This document shows, one piece after another, positions 45,980-55,568 of a stretch of DNA of 64,000 nt (positions are counted from its first letter, which is position 1; each line of letters starts with the position of its first letter). A program made the position numbers and the translations under genes. Origin of the DNA: Phaeobacter sp. (GTDB taxonomy: Bacteria; Pseudomonadota; Alphaproteobacteria; Rhodobacterales; Rhodobacteraceae); contig NZ_JAJDWC010000081.1 of assembly GCF_022825805.1 (NCBI RefSeq), forward strand, positions 1-64,000, written 5' to 3'. Below the pieces are notes generated by a model. It was not told where the DNA came from. It saw only the letters and a program-made list of their open reading frames with translations, and searched no databases.

Positions 45980-48424
45980 ATGTTTATGAAACACGAAACC
46001 TACCCTGCGGCTCTCCTCGAACTGGTGAGCATGGCCAACACCGCGGGCAAACAGATCCCGCCGCTGTTCCCGCTGACCTCCAGCGTTGCGGTGAACCCGT
46101 TCCTCGGCCAAAGTCAGGAGCCCCTGGCCACCGCCTCCGCCCGTTTGGCGCGGGTGGCAGGCCAGCGGATCACACCGGGCCGGGACCATTGGCGCGCCAA
46201 ATTCGACAAGGGCGAGCTGACCGAAACGGATCTCAGCGATGCGATCGCCGCTGTGGCCGGCCCCTTTGATTCCCCCACATTGGACGACCTGAAACAGGCC
46301 CTGCAGAGCGAGCCGCAAACAAGCGCACAGATCAGCCCCCTTCCGACCGTTGCGGATCTCGCCAGCGAGGTGTCCGGCATCGATTGGTCCAGCCTCGTCC
46401 GGGAGCGGATCGGCGCTTTTGCCGCCAGCCATTTCGATCAGGGCCAGGCCCTGTGGCAGCCGGATCGCACCGGCGGCACCTTTGCCGCGTGGCGCCAGTT
46501 TGCCTCTCGTGACCTGACCCCCGAAATTCACGGATTAAAAGGGTTCGGCGCCTTTGTATCCGCAACCAACCGCTCGCAATGGCGTGCGATCGGCCGGGCC
46601 TCCGAAACCCTCGGCATCACCTTCGAAGCCGCCTCAACCGCGTTTCACCGCTGGCTGATCACGCTGGAAGGCTGGGCGCAATATGGCCGCTACCTGCTGT
46701 GGCAGGCGGAACTGGCAGGTGGAAGCGACACCACCACGGCAGAGCTGCTCGCCATTCGCATGGTGTTTGATGAGGCGTTGTTTCATCAGTACCGCGATCA
46801 GATCCAGTCGCGGTGGCAGGACATTGTCGCCGCCCACGAAACGCCGATCACGCCCACGCGGGATCTGGTCATCGATGCCATCCTGCAGGAAGCCGGTGAC
46901 CGGGCGCAGCAACGCCAACTGTCGGCGACCTTCGCCGCGCGCCCAACGCCAGAATCCCGCGCAGACGACAGCCGTCCTGCGCTTCAGGCCGCATTCTGCA
47001 TCGATGTCCGGTCCGAAGTCTTCCGCCGCGCCTTGGAAACCCAGGATAAGTCCATTCAAACAATTGGATTTGCTGGATTTTTCGGCCTCGCGGCCAACCA
47101 CTCTGGCGCAGGTTCCGATGTCTGCGAGGGCCGTGGCCCCGTCCTGCTGAACCCCGGTGTCACCTCAACCGCGCAGGAACCGCAGGACCGGGATCTCGCC
47201 CGCCGTTACGCCGCCCGCGCCAAACGCGCCTGGGGCCGGTTCAAACTGGCGGCGGTCTCCTCCTTCGCCTTCGTCGAAGCGACGGGTCCCGTGTATGCTG
47301 GCAAATTGCTGCGTGATGCCTTCGGACACAGCCACAGCCACGCTGCGGACCCTGCCCCACAGTTGGATGACGCGGTTTCCCTGGACGAACGCATCACCAT
47401 GGCCCGGACCATTCTGTCGGCGATGTCGCTCACCAACGGATTTGCCAAGGTTGTGCTTTTGGCCGGGCATGGTGCGGATGTGACCAACAACCCCCACGCC
47501 AGCGCCCTGCACTGCGGCGCCTGTGGTGGCTATGCTGGCGACGTCAATGCCCGCCTGCTGGCCGCATTGCTGAACGACAGCGCGGTGCGGACAGGTCTGC
47601 GCGATCAGGGGATCGACATCCCTCAGGATACCGTGTTTCTGCCTGCGCTGCACTACACCACCACCGATCGGGTCACGCTCTATGAACAGGACCTTCCAGC
47701 TGGAACCGGCAGCCGCCTCGCGGCTGAGCTAACCCAGATCCGCAGCTGGCTGAAAGCCGCAGGCGCACTCGCGCGCAGTGAACGGGCAAGCCGCCTGCCC
47801 CGCGCCAACACCGGCAAGGACGTGTTGCGCCGCGCAGGCGACTGGGCCGAGCTGCGCCCGGAATGGGGCCTGGCCGGTTGCCGCGCCTTTGTGGCCGCGC
47901 CGCGCGGTCGCACCGAAGGCACCAGCCTCGCAGGCCAGTCGTTCCTGCACAGCTATGACTGGACCGCGGACGATGGCTTTGGCGTGTTGGAGCTGATCAT
48001 GACCGCACCCGTGGTGGTCGCCAGCTGGATCAGCCTGCAATACTACGGCTCTACCGTTGCGCCCGATCTGTTTGGCGGCGGCAACAAACTGTTGCACAAC
48101 GTGGCTGGCGGTATCGGCGTGCTAGAGGGCAATAGCGGTGCGTTGAAACCGGGTCTGCCGTGGCAATCGATCCACGATGGCGACGGCTATCAGCACGATC
48201 CGCTGCGCCTGTCCGTCATCATCGAGGCACCACAAGAGGCCATGACAGACGTCCTGAAACGGCACCCAAATGTGCGCGCACTGTTCGACAATCGTTGGCT
48301 GCATCTCATCGCGATGGACAAGGATGGCCAGCTAACCGCGCGCTATGATGGCGATTTGACCTGGTCACCAATGCCCACTGCTACACCACAGCAGAAAGAA
48401 GGGCTGACCATCGCGGCAGAATAA
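45980..48424 (+). CDS. dabA: DabA: DUF2309/UPF0753 carbonic-anhydrase-like subunit
   Basis: Zn-site residues: QAAFCIDVRSE (Cys, Asp) and VVLLAGHGADVTNNPHASALHCGACGG (His, Cys, 15-residue spacing). Confidence 0.93.
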   Translation: MFMKHETYPAALLELVSMANTAGKQIPPLFPLTSSVAVNPFLGQSQEPLATASARLARVAGQRITPGRDHWRAKFDKGELTETDLSDAIAAVAGPFDSPTLDDLKQALQSEPQTSAQISPLPTVADLASEVSGIDWSSLVRERIGAFAASHFDQGQALWQPDRTGGTFAAWRQFASRDLTPEIHGLKGFGAFVSATNRSQWRAIGRASETLGITFEAASTAFHRWLITLEGWAQYGRYLLWQAELAGGSDTTTAELLAIRMVFDEALFHQYRDQIQSRWQDIVAAHETPITPTRDLVIDAILQEAGDRAQQRQLSATFAARPTPESRADDSRPALQAAFCIDVRSEVFRRALETQDKSIQTIGFAGFFGLAANHSGAGSDVCEGRGPVLLNPGVTSTAQEPQDRDLARRYAARAKRAWGRFKLAAVSSFAFVEATGPVYAGKLLRDAFGHSHSHAADPAPQLDDAVSLDERITMARTILSAMSLTNGFAKVVLLAGHGADVTNNPHASALHCGACGGYAGDVNARLLAALLNDSAVRTGLRDQGIDIPQDTVFLPALHYTTTDRVTLYEQDLPAGTGSRLAAELTQIRSWLKAAGALARSERASRLPRANTGKDVLRRAGDWAELRPEWGLAGCRAFVAAPRGRTEGTSLAGQSFLHSYDWTADDGFGVLELIMTAPVVVASWISLQYYGSTVAPDLFGGGNKLLHNVAGGIGVLEGNSGALKPGLPWQSIHDGDGYQHDPLRLSVIIEAPQEAMTDVLKRHPNVRALFDNRWLHLIAMDKDGQLTARYDGDLTWSPMPTATPQQKEGLTIAAE

Positions 48425-48521
48425 GCCGCGTCACGGCATGCCACTGGTCCCGTCCCAGCGCACCATGCGCTTTGGGGCGGGGCTGCGGCGTAAATACAGA
48501 AATCGGACTGGGCCACGTCGA

Positions 48522-49853
48522 TTAACTTGGTGGGGCCCCAGCCCCAGCCTCAGTCGCGGTCTCGGACGCAGCAGGATCGAACGCATCGGGCTCCAGCTCC
48601 TGCCAGAACCGAATGATCGCCGCAGCGTTCAGCGCCGAACGCCAACCATGTTGGCGAAAATGCTCACGGTCCAGATCGCTGTCGAGCCCGGACAGAAACA
48701 ACCGCCGATCCGCATCCCGTTGGGTGGGGTTTCGCCGCGAAACCAGTTCATCGACAATATCCAGATGTCGCGCCCGTTCCTGCCGTTCCGCCCGGCGCGC
48801 GTCAAAGGCGGCGTCTTCCTCCGCTTTCTCAGCCGCACGCACAGCCTGCGCCTCCAGGATGCGCTGTTCGGTTTCGGGATCCATTTGCACACGCGCCGCG
48901 GATTGCCCCGCCTCCGTCTGGCTATAATCACCATTGATCGCAGCCCGCAGGTAGCCAAGCGGAGATTTCACCCCGTCCTGCCCGATCACATAGTCCAGTT
49001 TCTCCTGCACGTAATCCTGCCCATGTTCGGTGATCCACTGCCGCGCCAACCTGTCCGACACCCCCTGCCCGCGCAGCGCCTTATACACCGGGATCTGGCG
49101 CAGACCTTCGCTGTCATCAATCTGGAACATCGCCATCTGCGGGTTTTCACGGATCACGAACCGAATGTCGCTGACCGCCCTGCCCTTCTTGCGCGTTTGT
49201 GGTTCAATAATAATGTCAGAGCTTTTGTTGACCTCTGCCACCGCGGGTTTGATGATCTTCGCATTGAGATGTTTGAAGCTCTCATAATAGGCGGAGCCAT
49301 CCACCCCCATCAACTTGCGGAAAATATCGAGCGACCACCACCCGGTCGATCCGGTGCGCACAAAACGGTAGCAGTTTTCATAAAGCGCCAGCCCATGCCC
49401 GGAGGAGAAGTTGCGCTGGATCTTCACGTTGATCAGCGCATAGATTTTGGGGTCATGCAGTTTCAGCGCCAGCGCCGGGGAATAGGCATATTCACAGACG
49501 CCATTCTTCAGCTTCGCAAAACTGAGCAGCGAAGACACCCCCCATTCCTGGTGGCCCTGCTCGTCCAGCATATCCCATTCCGCAACGGTTTCCGCCAGCG
49601 CCCGCAGGCTGGCGCGCAGACTGTCCATATCGTTGGAATTATAGCCGACCATCATTGCCAGCGTGCGCGCATCAATGGTGTGGCTGCGTGCCGAGGTCAG
49701 CGTGTCATAGGCATTGAGCAACAGGACATTCGACAGCTTGCGCTGCAACAGGGTCAGCTTGCCGCTGATGTGAATGGCGGCGACATTCTTCTTCACCGTT
49801 TCGCGGGTCAGCGCGCCGGTCAGCCGGTCGCTGTCAAACACTTGCTCTGCCAT
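48522..49853 (-). CDS. Plasmid replication initiator, RepB/Rep_3 superfamily
   Basis: LTLLQRKLSNVLLLNAYDTL...MVGYNSNDMDSLRASLRALAETVAEWDML...FSSGHGLALYENCYRFVRTGSTGWWSLDIFRKLMGV; next to iterons and parAB. Confidence 0.88.
   Translation of the reverse strand: MAEQVFDSDRLTGALTRETVKKNVAAIHISGKLTLLQRKLSNVLLLNAYDTLTSARSHTIDARTLAMMVGYNSNDMDSLRASLRALAETVAEWDMLDEQGHQEWGVSSLLSFAKLKNGVCEYAYSPALALKLHDPKIYALINVKIQRNFSSGHGLALYENCYRFVRTGSTGWWSLDIFRKLMGVDGSAYYESFKHLNAKIIKPAVAEVNKSSDIIIEPQTRKKGRAVSDIRFVIRENPQMAMFQIDDSEGLRQIPVYKALRGQGVSDRLARQWITEHGQDYVQEKLDYVIGQDGVKSPLGYLRAAINGDYSQTEAGQSAARVQMDPETEQRILEAQAVRAAEKAEEDAAFDARRAERQERARHLDIVDELVSRRNPTQRDADRRLFLSGLDSDLDREHFRQHGWRSALNAAAIIRFWQELEPDAFDPAASETATEAGAGAPPS
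48728..48744. promoter_or_regulatory. parS-like palindrome copy 1 (inside repB CDS)
   Basis: GGTTTCGCCGCGAAACC. Confidence 0.6.
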
Positions 49854-50218
49854 GGAATCGTTGCTCTTTGTTATGACCGCAACTGTCGCACAACAGACCG
49901 CAAAAAGGAACCCGTTTGCAATTGGCCGATGGGTGCCTTTAAGAAATGACGCAGCTCAGGCCAACGCCAGCGACCCGGTTCCGAAAGGTACCCATCTGCA
50001 GGATATGGCCTGGCTGCAAACCGCGCCGCACCGCATGAAATTCGAATCGGGTGGTGGGGCTCCATCGGCACAAACCCCCGCAGAGCGCCACAGCGCGCCG
50101 TGAGCGCCAGGGTCTAAAATGACCGCAATAGTGTCAAAAACACCGCAGTCAGAGTCCAGAGCGCTCGCTCAGCGATCCTGGCGTGATATGCCAAAATGAG
50201 AGAGACAGAAAAACGTCG

Positions 50219-50328
50219 ATCCCGAGAATCGGCACCTTTGTTCCCGCTGTTAGGACCCTTAAATCCTGTATATGGGTGCCATTCATCCTGTAGATGGGAC
50301 CCATTGATCCCGTACCCGGGTCCTCAAA
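50219..50328. repeat. Five tandem 22-bp iterons, putative replication origin
   Basis: ATCCCGAGAATCGGCACCTTTG / TTCCCGCTGTTAGGACCCTTAA / ATCCTGTATATGGGTGCCATTC / ATCCTGTAGATGGGACCCATTG / ATCCCGTACCCGGGTCCTCAAA, exact 22-bp phase. Confidence 0.8.
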
Positions 50329-50473
50329 GGGGCTTAAGCGATTGTTTTTGAGTATATTCCTGGGGCTAAAATCTTTAAACTCATAAAAAGATTCAAACGT
50401 TTTAGTGTGCTTGTGTTTTTTCTTTGATTGGAATTTTCGCAAGTTCTCAAGGCAAACCCCTGGAATATGGTCA

Positions 50474-50488
50474 GTTTCGCCGCGAAAC
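50474..50488. promoter_or_regulatory. parS-like palindrome copy 2 (intergenic, upstream of parA)
   Basis: GTTTCGCCGCGAAAC. Confidence 0.65.
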
Positions 50489-50609
50489 CGGGGAAAGGCA
50501 CCTGAAAAAATATGTCACTTGGGTCCGTCAGCTCTAGGCAGATCCGGATATGTTTCCTATTCTGCTGCACATAAGCAAAAATGCAAAACATGCAGTGAGA
50601 TCCAGCACA

Positions 50610-51989
50610 ATGACCTCTCCCCCTCTGCCGCCCTATTTCAATCTGGACCCAAAGGCCGCAGCTGACAAATTGCCGGATCCGATCCAGACCACGCGTTTCG
50701 CCAAAGCCGCTGCCATGTGCACCAAAGGCCGAGAGGATCTGGCGCGCCGAGGCTATGCGCCGGATGGCGAAAAACGCCTGCGCAAATTCTCAACCTGGGA
50801 AATCACCCGCTATCTGATCCCGGTCGCCCCACAGCATTTGCGCCGTGTGCTGAAAAACAATCCCGACCTGCCACAGGGCGAGGGTGAAGGTGGATCAAAA
50901 TGGTTTACCCTCGAAGAGGTTCTGCTGCTGCGGCAGCACTTTGCCAATGAAGGCGTCTCCACCAAAGAATACCTGCCCTACCGGCCAAAGACTGCGCAGG
51001 CGAAGGTGACCGCTGTTGCGAATTTCAAAGGCGGTGTTGGCAAGACATCCACAGCCGCGCATCTGGCGATGTCCGCGGCGCTGGATGGCTACAAGGTGCT
51101 GGTGATTGATCTCGACAGCCAGGGGTCAATGACCTCCATCCTCGGCGGTAAGGTTGAGGACGAGTGGTCAACGGTGTTCCCACTGATCGCCAAGGATTAT
51201 GCCAAAGCCGTGGTTGAGGAAAACGCCGTGCGCGCCGCAGCCGGGCAACCGGAACTGCCGCTAGATGAAACGCTCAGCGAAGCCCTGCAAGTTTCGTCGC
51301 GAAACGTCATCCAGAAAACCCATTGGTCCAACATTGATCTGATCGGCGCGCAGCTGAACCTCTATTGGGCGGAGTTCCAGATCCCGGTCTGGCGCATGGG
51401 GTTGCGCAGCTGGCCGCTTTGGGATGCGCTGAGCAATTTTCTGGAACAAGAGGGCATCCTGGATGACTACGATATCGTGTTCCTCGATACCCCGCCTGCC
51501 CTTGGCTATCTGACGATCAATGCGCTTGCGGCGGCGGATATTCTGCTGGTGCCGCTTGGGGCATCGTTCCTGGAGTTTGACAGCACGGGGCGGTTTTTCG
51601 ACATGCTTTATTCGACGTTCGCTTCCATTGAGGAAGGCGAGAACGTTGCACAGCGTGCGGCAGGGTTACCAGAAATTAAATTTGAATGGGATGTAGTAAG
51701 AGCGCTGATCACGCGCTTTGACGCCAGTCAGCAGACGGACATGGCGAACGTGATCCAAGCTTACTTCGGCGATTTCATGAACGCTTACCGTCAGGATGTC
51801 ACAGCTCTTGTGGGCCAAGCCGGAGAACAAGTGAATGGAATCTATGAAGCGGACTATCGTGACTTCAACCGCGATACCTACGTACGCGGTAGAGAAACTT
51901 TTGACCGGACCTACGCAGAATTCAAAGAGCTGCTTATCGGCAGCTGGTGGCGGGACACCCAAATGGAGGAGGCACCGCAAGATGGCTAA
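50610..51989 (+). CDS. parA: ParA-family partition ATPase
   Basis: VTAVANFKGGVGKTSTAAHLAMSAALDGYKVLVIDLDSQGSMT; DDYDIVFLDTPPALGYLTINAL. Upstream in-frame start at 50550 possible. Confidence 0.94.
   Translation: MTSPPLPPYFNLDPKAAADKLPDPIQTTRFAKAAAMCTKGREDLARRGYAPDGEKRLRKFSTWEITRYLIPVAPQHLRRVLKNNPDLPQGEGEGGSKWFTLEEVLLLRQHFANEGVSTKEYLPYRPKTAQAKVTAVANFKGGVGKTSTAAHLAMSAALDGYKVLVIDLDSQGSMTSILGGKVEDEWSTVFPLIAKDYAKAVVEENAVRAAAGQPELPLDETLSEALQVSSRNVIQKTHWSNIDLIGAQLNLYWAEFQIPVWRMGLRSWPLWDALSNFLEQEGILDDYDIVFLDTPPALGYLTINALAAADILLVPLGASFLEFDSTGRFFDMLYSTFASIEEGENVAQRAAGLPEIKFEWDVVRALITRFDASQQTDMANVIQAYFGDFMNAYRQDVTALVGQAGEQVNGIYEADYRDFNRDTYVRGRETFDRTYAEFKELLIGSWWRDTQMEEAPQDG
51291..51305. promoter_or_regulatory. 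parS-like palindrome copy 3 (inside parA CDS)
   Basis: GTTTCGTCGCGAAAC; outer 6-bp arms perfect. Confidence 0.5.
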
Positions 51990-53058
51990 ACGCAGACGAC
52001 TGATGGCCCCGGACGCAGCGGAGATCGAAAAGATCGAAGAAGGTTTCGCGGCGAAACCGGGGATCAACCCCTTTGAGGCACCTGCCCAGAGCGCGCCGCC
52101 AATCGCCAAGGTTTCGGCCGAAGCCGCGCAAATGCATGCGATGACCTCTGTTGCGGACCGGGTTGAGGTGGCGCGCGACAAGGCAGATGCCGACAAATGG
52201 CGCGCTGCGGATGATGCGGGGCAGATCGTGCGGTTGGTGTCGCTCAACACCATTGATCGCGATTATCTGCGCCGTGATCGCACCCAGCTGAGCGAAAGTG
52301 ACATGGAGGAGTTGCAGAACTCCATCCGCGTTAACGGGCTGCGCAGCCCCATTGAGCTGGTCGAAAACGAGGGCAGTTTTGGTCTGGTATCCGGGTTCCG
52401 GCGGCTGGAGGCGTTTGCCCGGTTGAACCGCATCGAACCTGGGTTTGAATCGATCCCGGCCTTTATCCGTCGCGGCGCACAAAGCGCGGATGCCTATGTG
52501 TCGATGGTGGAGGAAAACGAACTGCGCGCCAATCTGTCGCCATACGAACGGGGGCGGATTGCTGTGTTGGTTGTGGGGCAGGGGGTGTTTGATACCGTCG
52601 AAGCCGCAGTTGAAACCCTGTTTGCGGCCGCGTCAAAGGCGAAACGCTCCAAAGTGCGCAGTTTCGCTGCTGTGCACGAAGGGTTAGGCGATCTGCTGCG
52701 CTATCCTAATGCGCTGTCTGAAAAGGCGGGGCTGAAGCTGGCTGCTGCTTTGCGGGCAGGCGGGCAGGGCGCGTTGAGAGCGGCGCTTGCCGGAGCCGGG
52801 CCCGAGGATGAGCGCGCAGAATGGCGATTGCTGGAGCAGGCCCTGGCCGGGCTGGAACCGGCGTCGGATCCGAAACCTCGGGGTGGTCGTCCGCGCCAGG
52901 TGACGCGTTTGTCGATGCGCCAGCTGTCTGGCGGCGGTGCGCTGAGCGCGGAGGTAACACCGACAGCGTTGCGTATCGATCTGAAAGGGCGCAGCCTGTC
53001 GAGTGAGGAGGCAGATGCCCTGCTGCTGATGATCGCGCAGAAGCTGGATCACCAATAG
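51982..53058 (+). CDS. parB: ParB-family partition protein
   Basis: DLTQ-type LSESDMEELQNSIRVNGLRSPIELVENEGSFGLVSGFRRLEAF...MVEENELRANLSPYERGRIAV. Confidence 0.93.
   Translation: MAKRRRLMAPDAAEIEKIEEGFAAKPGINPFEAPAQSAPPIAKVSAEAAQMHAMTSVADRVEVARDKADADKWRAADDAGQIVRLVSLNTIDRDYLRRDRTQLSESDMEELQNSIRVNGLRSPIELVENEGSFGLVSGFRRLEAFARLNRIEPGFESIPAFIRRGAQSADAYVSMVEENELRANLSPYERGRIAVLVVGQGVFDTVEAAVETLFAAASKAKRSKVRSFAAVHEGLGDLLRYPNALSEKAGLKLAAALRAGGQGALRAALAGAGPEDERAEWRLLEQALAGLEPASDPKPRGGRPRQVTRLSMRQLSGGGALSAEVTPTALRIDLKGRSLSSEEADALLLMIAQKLDHQ
52042..52058. promoter_or_regulatory. parS-like palindrome copy 4 (inside parB CDS)
   Basis: GGTTTCGCGGCGAAACC. Confidence 0.55.
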
Positions 53059-53064
53059 GCCCCA

Positions 53065-53128
53065 GGCCTTTGCCCGCAACCGTGAGGCCCCGCACTCTGG
53101 AGGGCTGAAATTCTAGTGGGCAAAGGCC
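53065..53128. other. 11-bp inverted repeat between convergent parB and the histidine kinase gene
   Basis: GGCCTTTGCCC (53065-53075) / GGGCAAAGGCC (53118-53128). Confidence 0.6.
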
Positions 53129-53160
53129 GGGTAGGGGCGCGGGCAGGGGCGTGGCAGTGG

Positions 53161-55248
53161 TCAGCCTGTTTTGGGCATCTGTGCCACCGCCGTATTCGCC
53201 GCCATTGTCTGGGACGTACTGGCAGTTGGGGTTGACGCATCAACAGCCTGCGCGGATCTGGGGAAACTGATCGAGAAGATTGACCCGCGCGGGGTCGCCG
53301 AACTGATCCAGACCTTGCCACCCCAGCTGTCGACGGTTTTGCGAATGAATGCGAGCCCGAGACCAGAGCCGTCGGTTCGTGCAGACAGCCGCTGAAACGG
53401 TTCAAATACCTGCTCGCGCTGGTTTTCCGGGATGCCGGGTCCGTCGTCCTGAACCTGTAGGATGACCTGATCTGCCTGGGTTTCGCAGCGCACACTGATG
53501 CGGCCGAAATCCTTGTCATGGTGTTTGATGGCATTGTTCAGCAGATTGCGCATGACCATTTCAAAGGCCGTCGGATTGACCACGAGATCGGGGATATCGT
53601 CCTGAATGGTGATCTGAAATCCGGTCCGGGGCTGCGCCACCTGCAACACCTCTTGCAGGCGCAGGGAGGGGGAGAAGCGTTCGGTGGTTTGGCTTTCGCT
53701 TTCGGTTGTTGCGTAGACGGACAGATCCTGGATCAGCCGCAGCATCTGGCGGGTCACCATCTCCAGCTCTTGCCAATTGTCCTGCACCTCTGCGGGCAGG
53801 GTGATGTTCGCGCTTTGCAGGTCTTCGGTGATGAATTCCAGCAGGTTGATCTGATTGAACAGTGGCGTTTTGAGATCATGGGCCGCGATGGCAGTGAAGG
53901 TGCGCAGCTTTTCGTTGGCGGCCTCCAGCGTCGTGGCTTGCTGGCGGATCAGATCCTGTTGTTCCTGGATATGGGTGATGTCCACTCGTATGGTGCCGAA
54001 GTGGTTTTTCCCAAGTGGCATATCAGTGGCCTGGAATACGCGTCCATCGTCCATGCGCACGATGCGGGTTTTGTTGGCCCCGGAACGCATATCGCGCAGG
54101 ACGCCATCAACATGGGCGGCGGTCTGTTCCATGGTCCAGTCGTTTGGCACGGTCCCGTTGGTGTAGGAGCGCATCAACATATCGCGCATGTTTTCGCCGG
54201 CTTTCAGGGAAGGGACCATTTTGGGGAACACCTCTTCGAACCCCTGGTTCCAATGCACAGCGCGCAGGTTTTTGTCGAAAATGACAATCGCGGCGGACAC
54301 TTGGTCGAGGGCGCCAATCAGCAGTTGATCGGCGCGGTGCACACGCTGCAGGTTTTCGGAGCGGCGGCGGTAAATCACTGCGCGGGAGGCAAAGAAAATC
54401 AGGACCAGCAACAGGGCTGCGGTGATGCCGACAAACCAGCGGAACGCCTCGGTATCAAACATGCTGGTGTCGCGACCGTACCATTTTTCCAGCAGTTTCT
54501 GGCGGTCATCGGCGCTGATCTCATTGCGCAGCACCTCGTTCAATGCGGCTTGCAGTGCGGTTTTGGCCGGGGGCAGCAGGATGCCCGCAGGGCTGGAGGT
54601 CAGGGCGGGTTCCAAGGCGGTGACGCGGGTGTCGATCGACAATTCGCGCAGGCGTTTCAGCAGATTGGCCGGGGCGGAAACAACAGCGTCGAGATCCCCG
54701 GACAGCAGTGGAATAACCATGTCATCGGCGGTGTCAAATTCGACGATGGTCACGCCAGGGATCGCCTTGGCGCGTGACAACGAAAAGCTACCTTTTACCG
54801 CTCCGATTGAGCCGCCTGTTAACTGTTCAATCTGCGTGATATCCGACTCTTTGACCACAAAGGCGTTGATTTCGAAATCAAACACCGGATCGGTGGCGAT
54901 GGTGTTCTCCAACCGGCTTGGGCTGAGGGCCATCATGGTGGTGGCATCCGCCCGCCCGTCTTGTAGCGTTTGCAGCTGTCCGGCAGGGTTGAGCGCAGGG
55001 ATGAAGCGGACATCATAGCCTGCTTTGCCCGCGATCAGGCGAAATAAATCAATGGCATAGCCCCGTGCGATGCCATCCGTGTCGGTAAAGGCATAGGGGT
55101 TGGATTCGCCATAGCTGACCCGGATGGGTCGGGTTTGTGCCTCGGTCCCCAATGGCAGGCTTATCCCCAGCATCAGCAGCAAGGAGAAACACATGAGCAA
55201 AAGAGCAGGACGTCGCAAGTTTAGGTTCCTCAAGGCAGGCTGGTTCAT
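53161..55248 (-). CDS. Sensor histidine kinase with periplasmic SBP_bac_3-type sensor and PAS domain
   Basis: Signal peptide; IRVSYGESNPYAFTDTDGIARGYAIDLFRLIAGKAGYDVRFIPA; TM; PAS; H-box FTAIAAHDLKTPLFNQ; N/G boxes NLLNNAIKHHDKDFG, DDGPGIP, GSGLGLAFIRK. Confidence 0.93.
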   Translation of the reverse strand: MNQPALRNLNLRRPALLLMCFSLLLMLGISLPLGTEAQTRPIRVSYGESNPYAFTDTDGIARGYAIDLFRLIAGKAGYDVRFIPALNPAGQLQTLQDGRADATTMMALSPSRLENTIATDPVFDFEINAFVVKESDITQIEQLTGGSIGAVKGSFSLSRAKAIPGVTIVEFDTADDMVIPLLSGDLDAVVSAPANLLKRLRELSIDTRVTALEPALTSSPAGILLPPAKTALQAALNEVLRNEISADDRQKLLEKWYGRDTSMFDTEAFRWFVGITAALLLVLIFFASRAVIYRRRSENLQRVHRADQLLIGALDQVSAAIVIFDKNLRAVHWNQGFEEVFPKMVPSLKAGENMRDMLMRSYTNGTVPNDWTMEQTAAHVDGVLRDMRSGANKTRIVRMDDGRVFQATDMPLGKNHFGTIRVDITHIQEQQDLIRQQATTLEAANEKLRTFTAIAAHDLKTPLFNQINLLEFITEDLQSANITLPAEVQDNWQELEMVTRQMLRLIQDLSVYATTESESQTTERFSPSLRLQEVLQVAQPRTGFQITIQDDIPDLVVNPTAFEMVMRNLLNNAIKHHDKDFGRISVRCETQADQVILQVQDDGPGIPENQREQVFEPFQRLSARTDGSGLGLAFIRKTVDSWGGKVWISSATPRGSIFSISFPRSAQAVDASTPTASTSQTMAANTAVAQMPKTG

Positions 55249-55568
55249 CGTGACCCAGATTTAAGATCTGACGTTGTGAAGTAAATCTATCGTTAATTGA
55301 CTTTTACCAAGTGGCGCAAGTTTTAGCGGTATCAGGGCGTATGCCGCACATTCGGGGACCCTGGTGCGTTGACGTATGCCTGTGTCGGGCAGGGCCGTTC
55401 CGATTGGGGCTGCGCGGTTTGACCTGCGGTCGGATCGAGATAATTCGTTTGGGTAATCAAAACGCACGTGGTGGTCGTGAACCTGTGATGTTTCCATGTT
55501 TGCATGACCCGCCAGATAAATGTGGCGGTTAACCGGCCCCAACGGCAGTCGAGCAGAGGTCAAAGACC

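Noticed and set aside
48438-49949. 503-aa plus-strand ORF
   Set aside because: Antisense to the repB initiator, whose minus-strand product is clearly recognisable.
53518-54777. 419-aa plus-strand ORF
   Set aside because: Antisense to the histidine kinase, which has all the expected kinase motifs.
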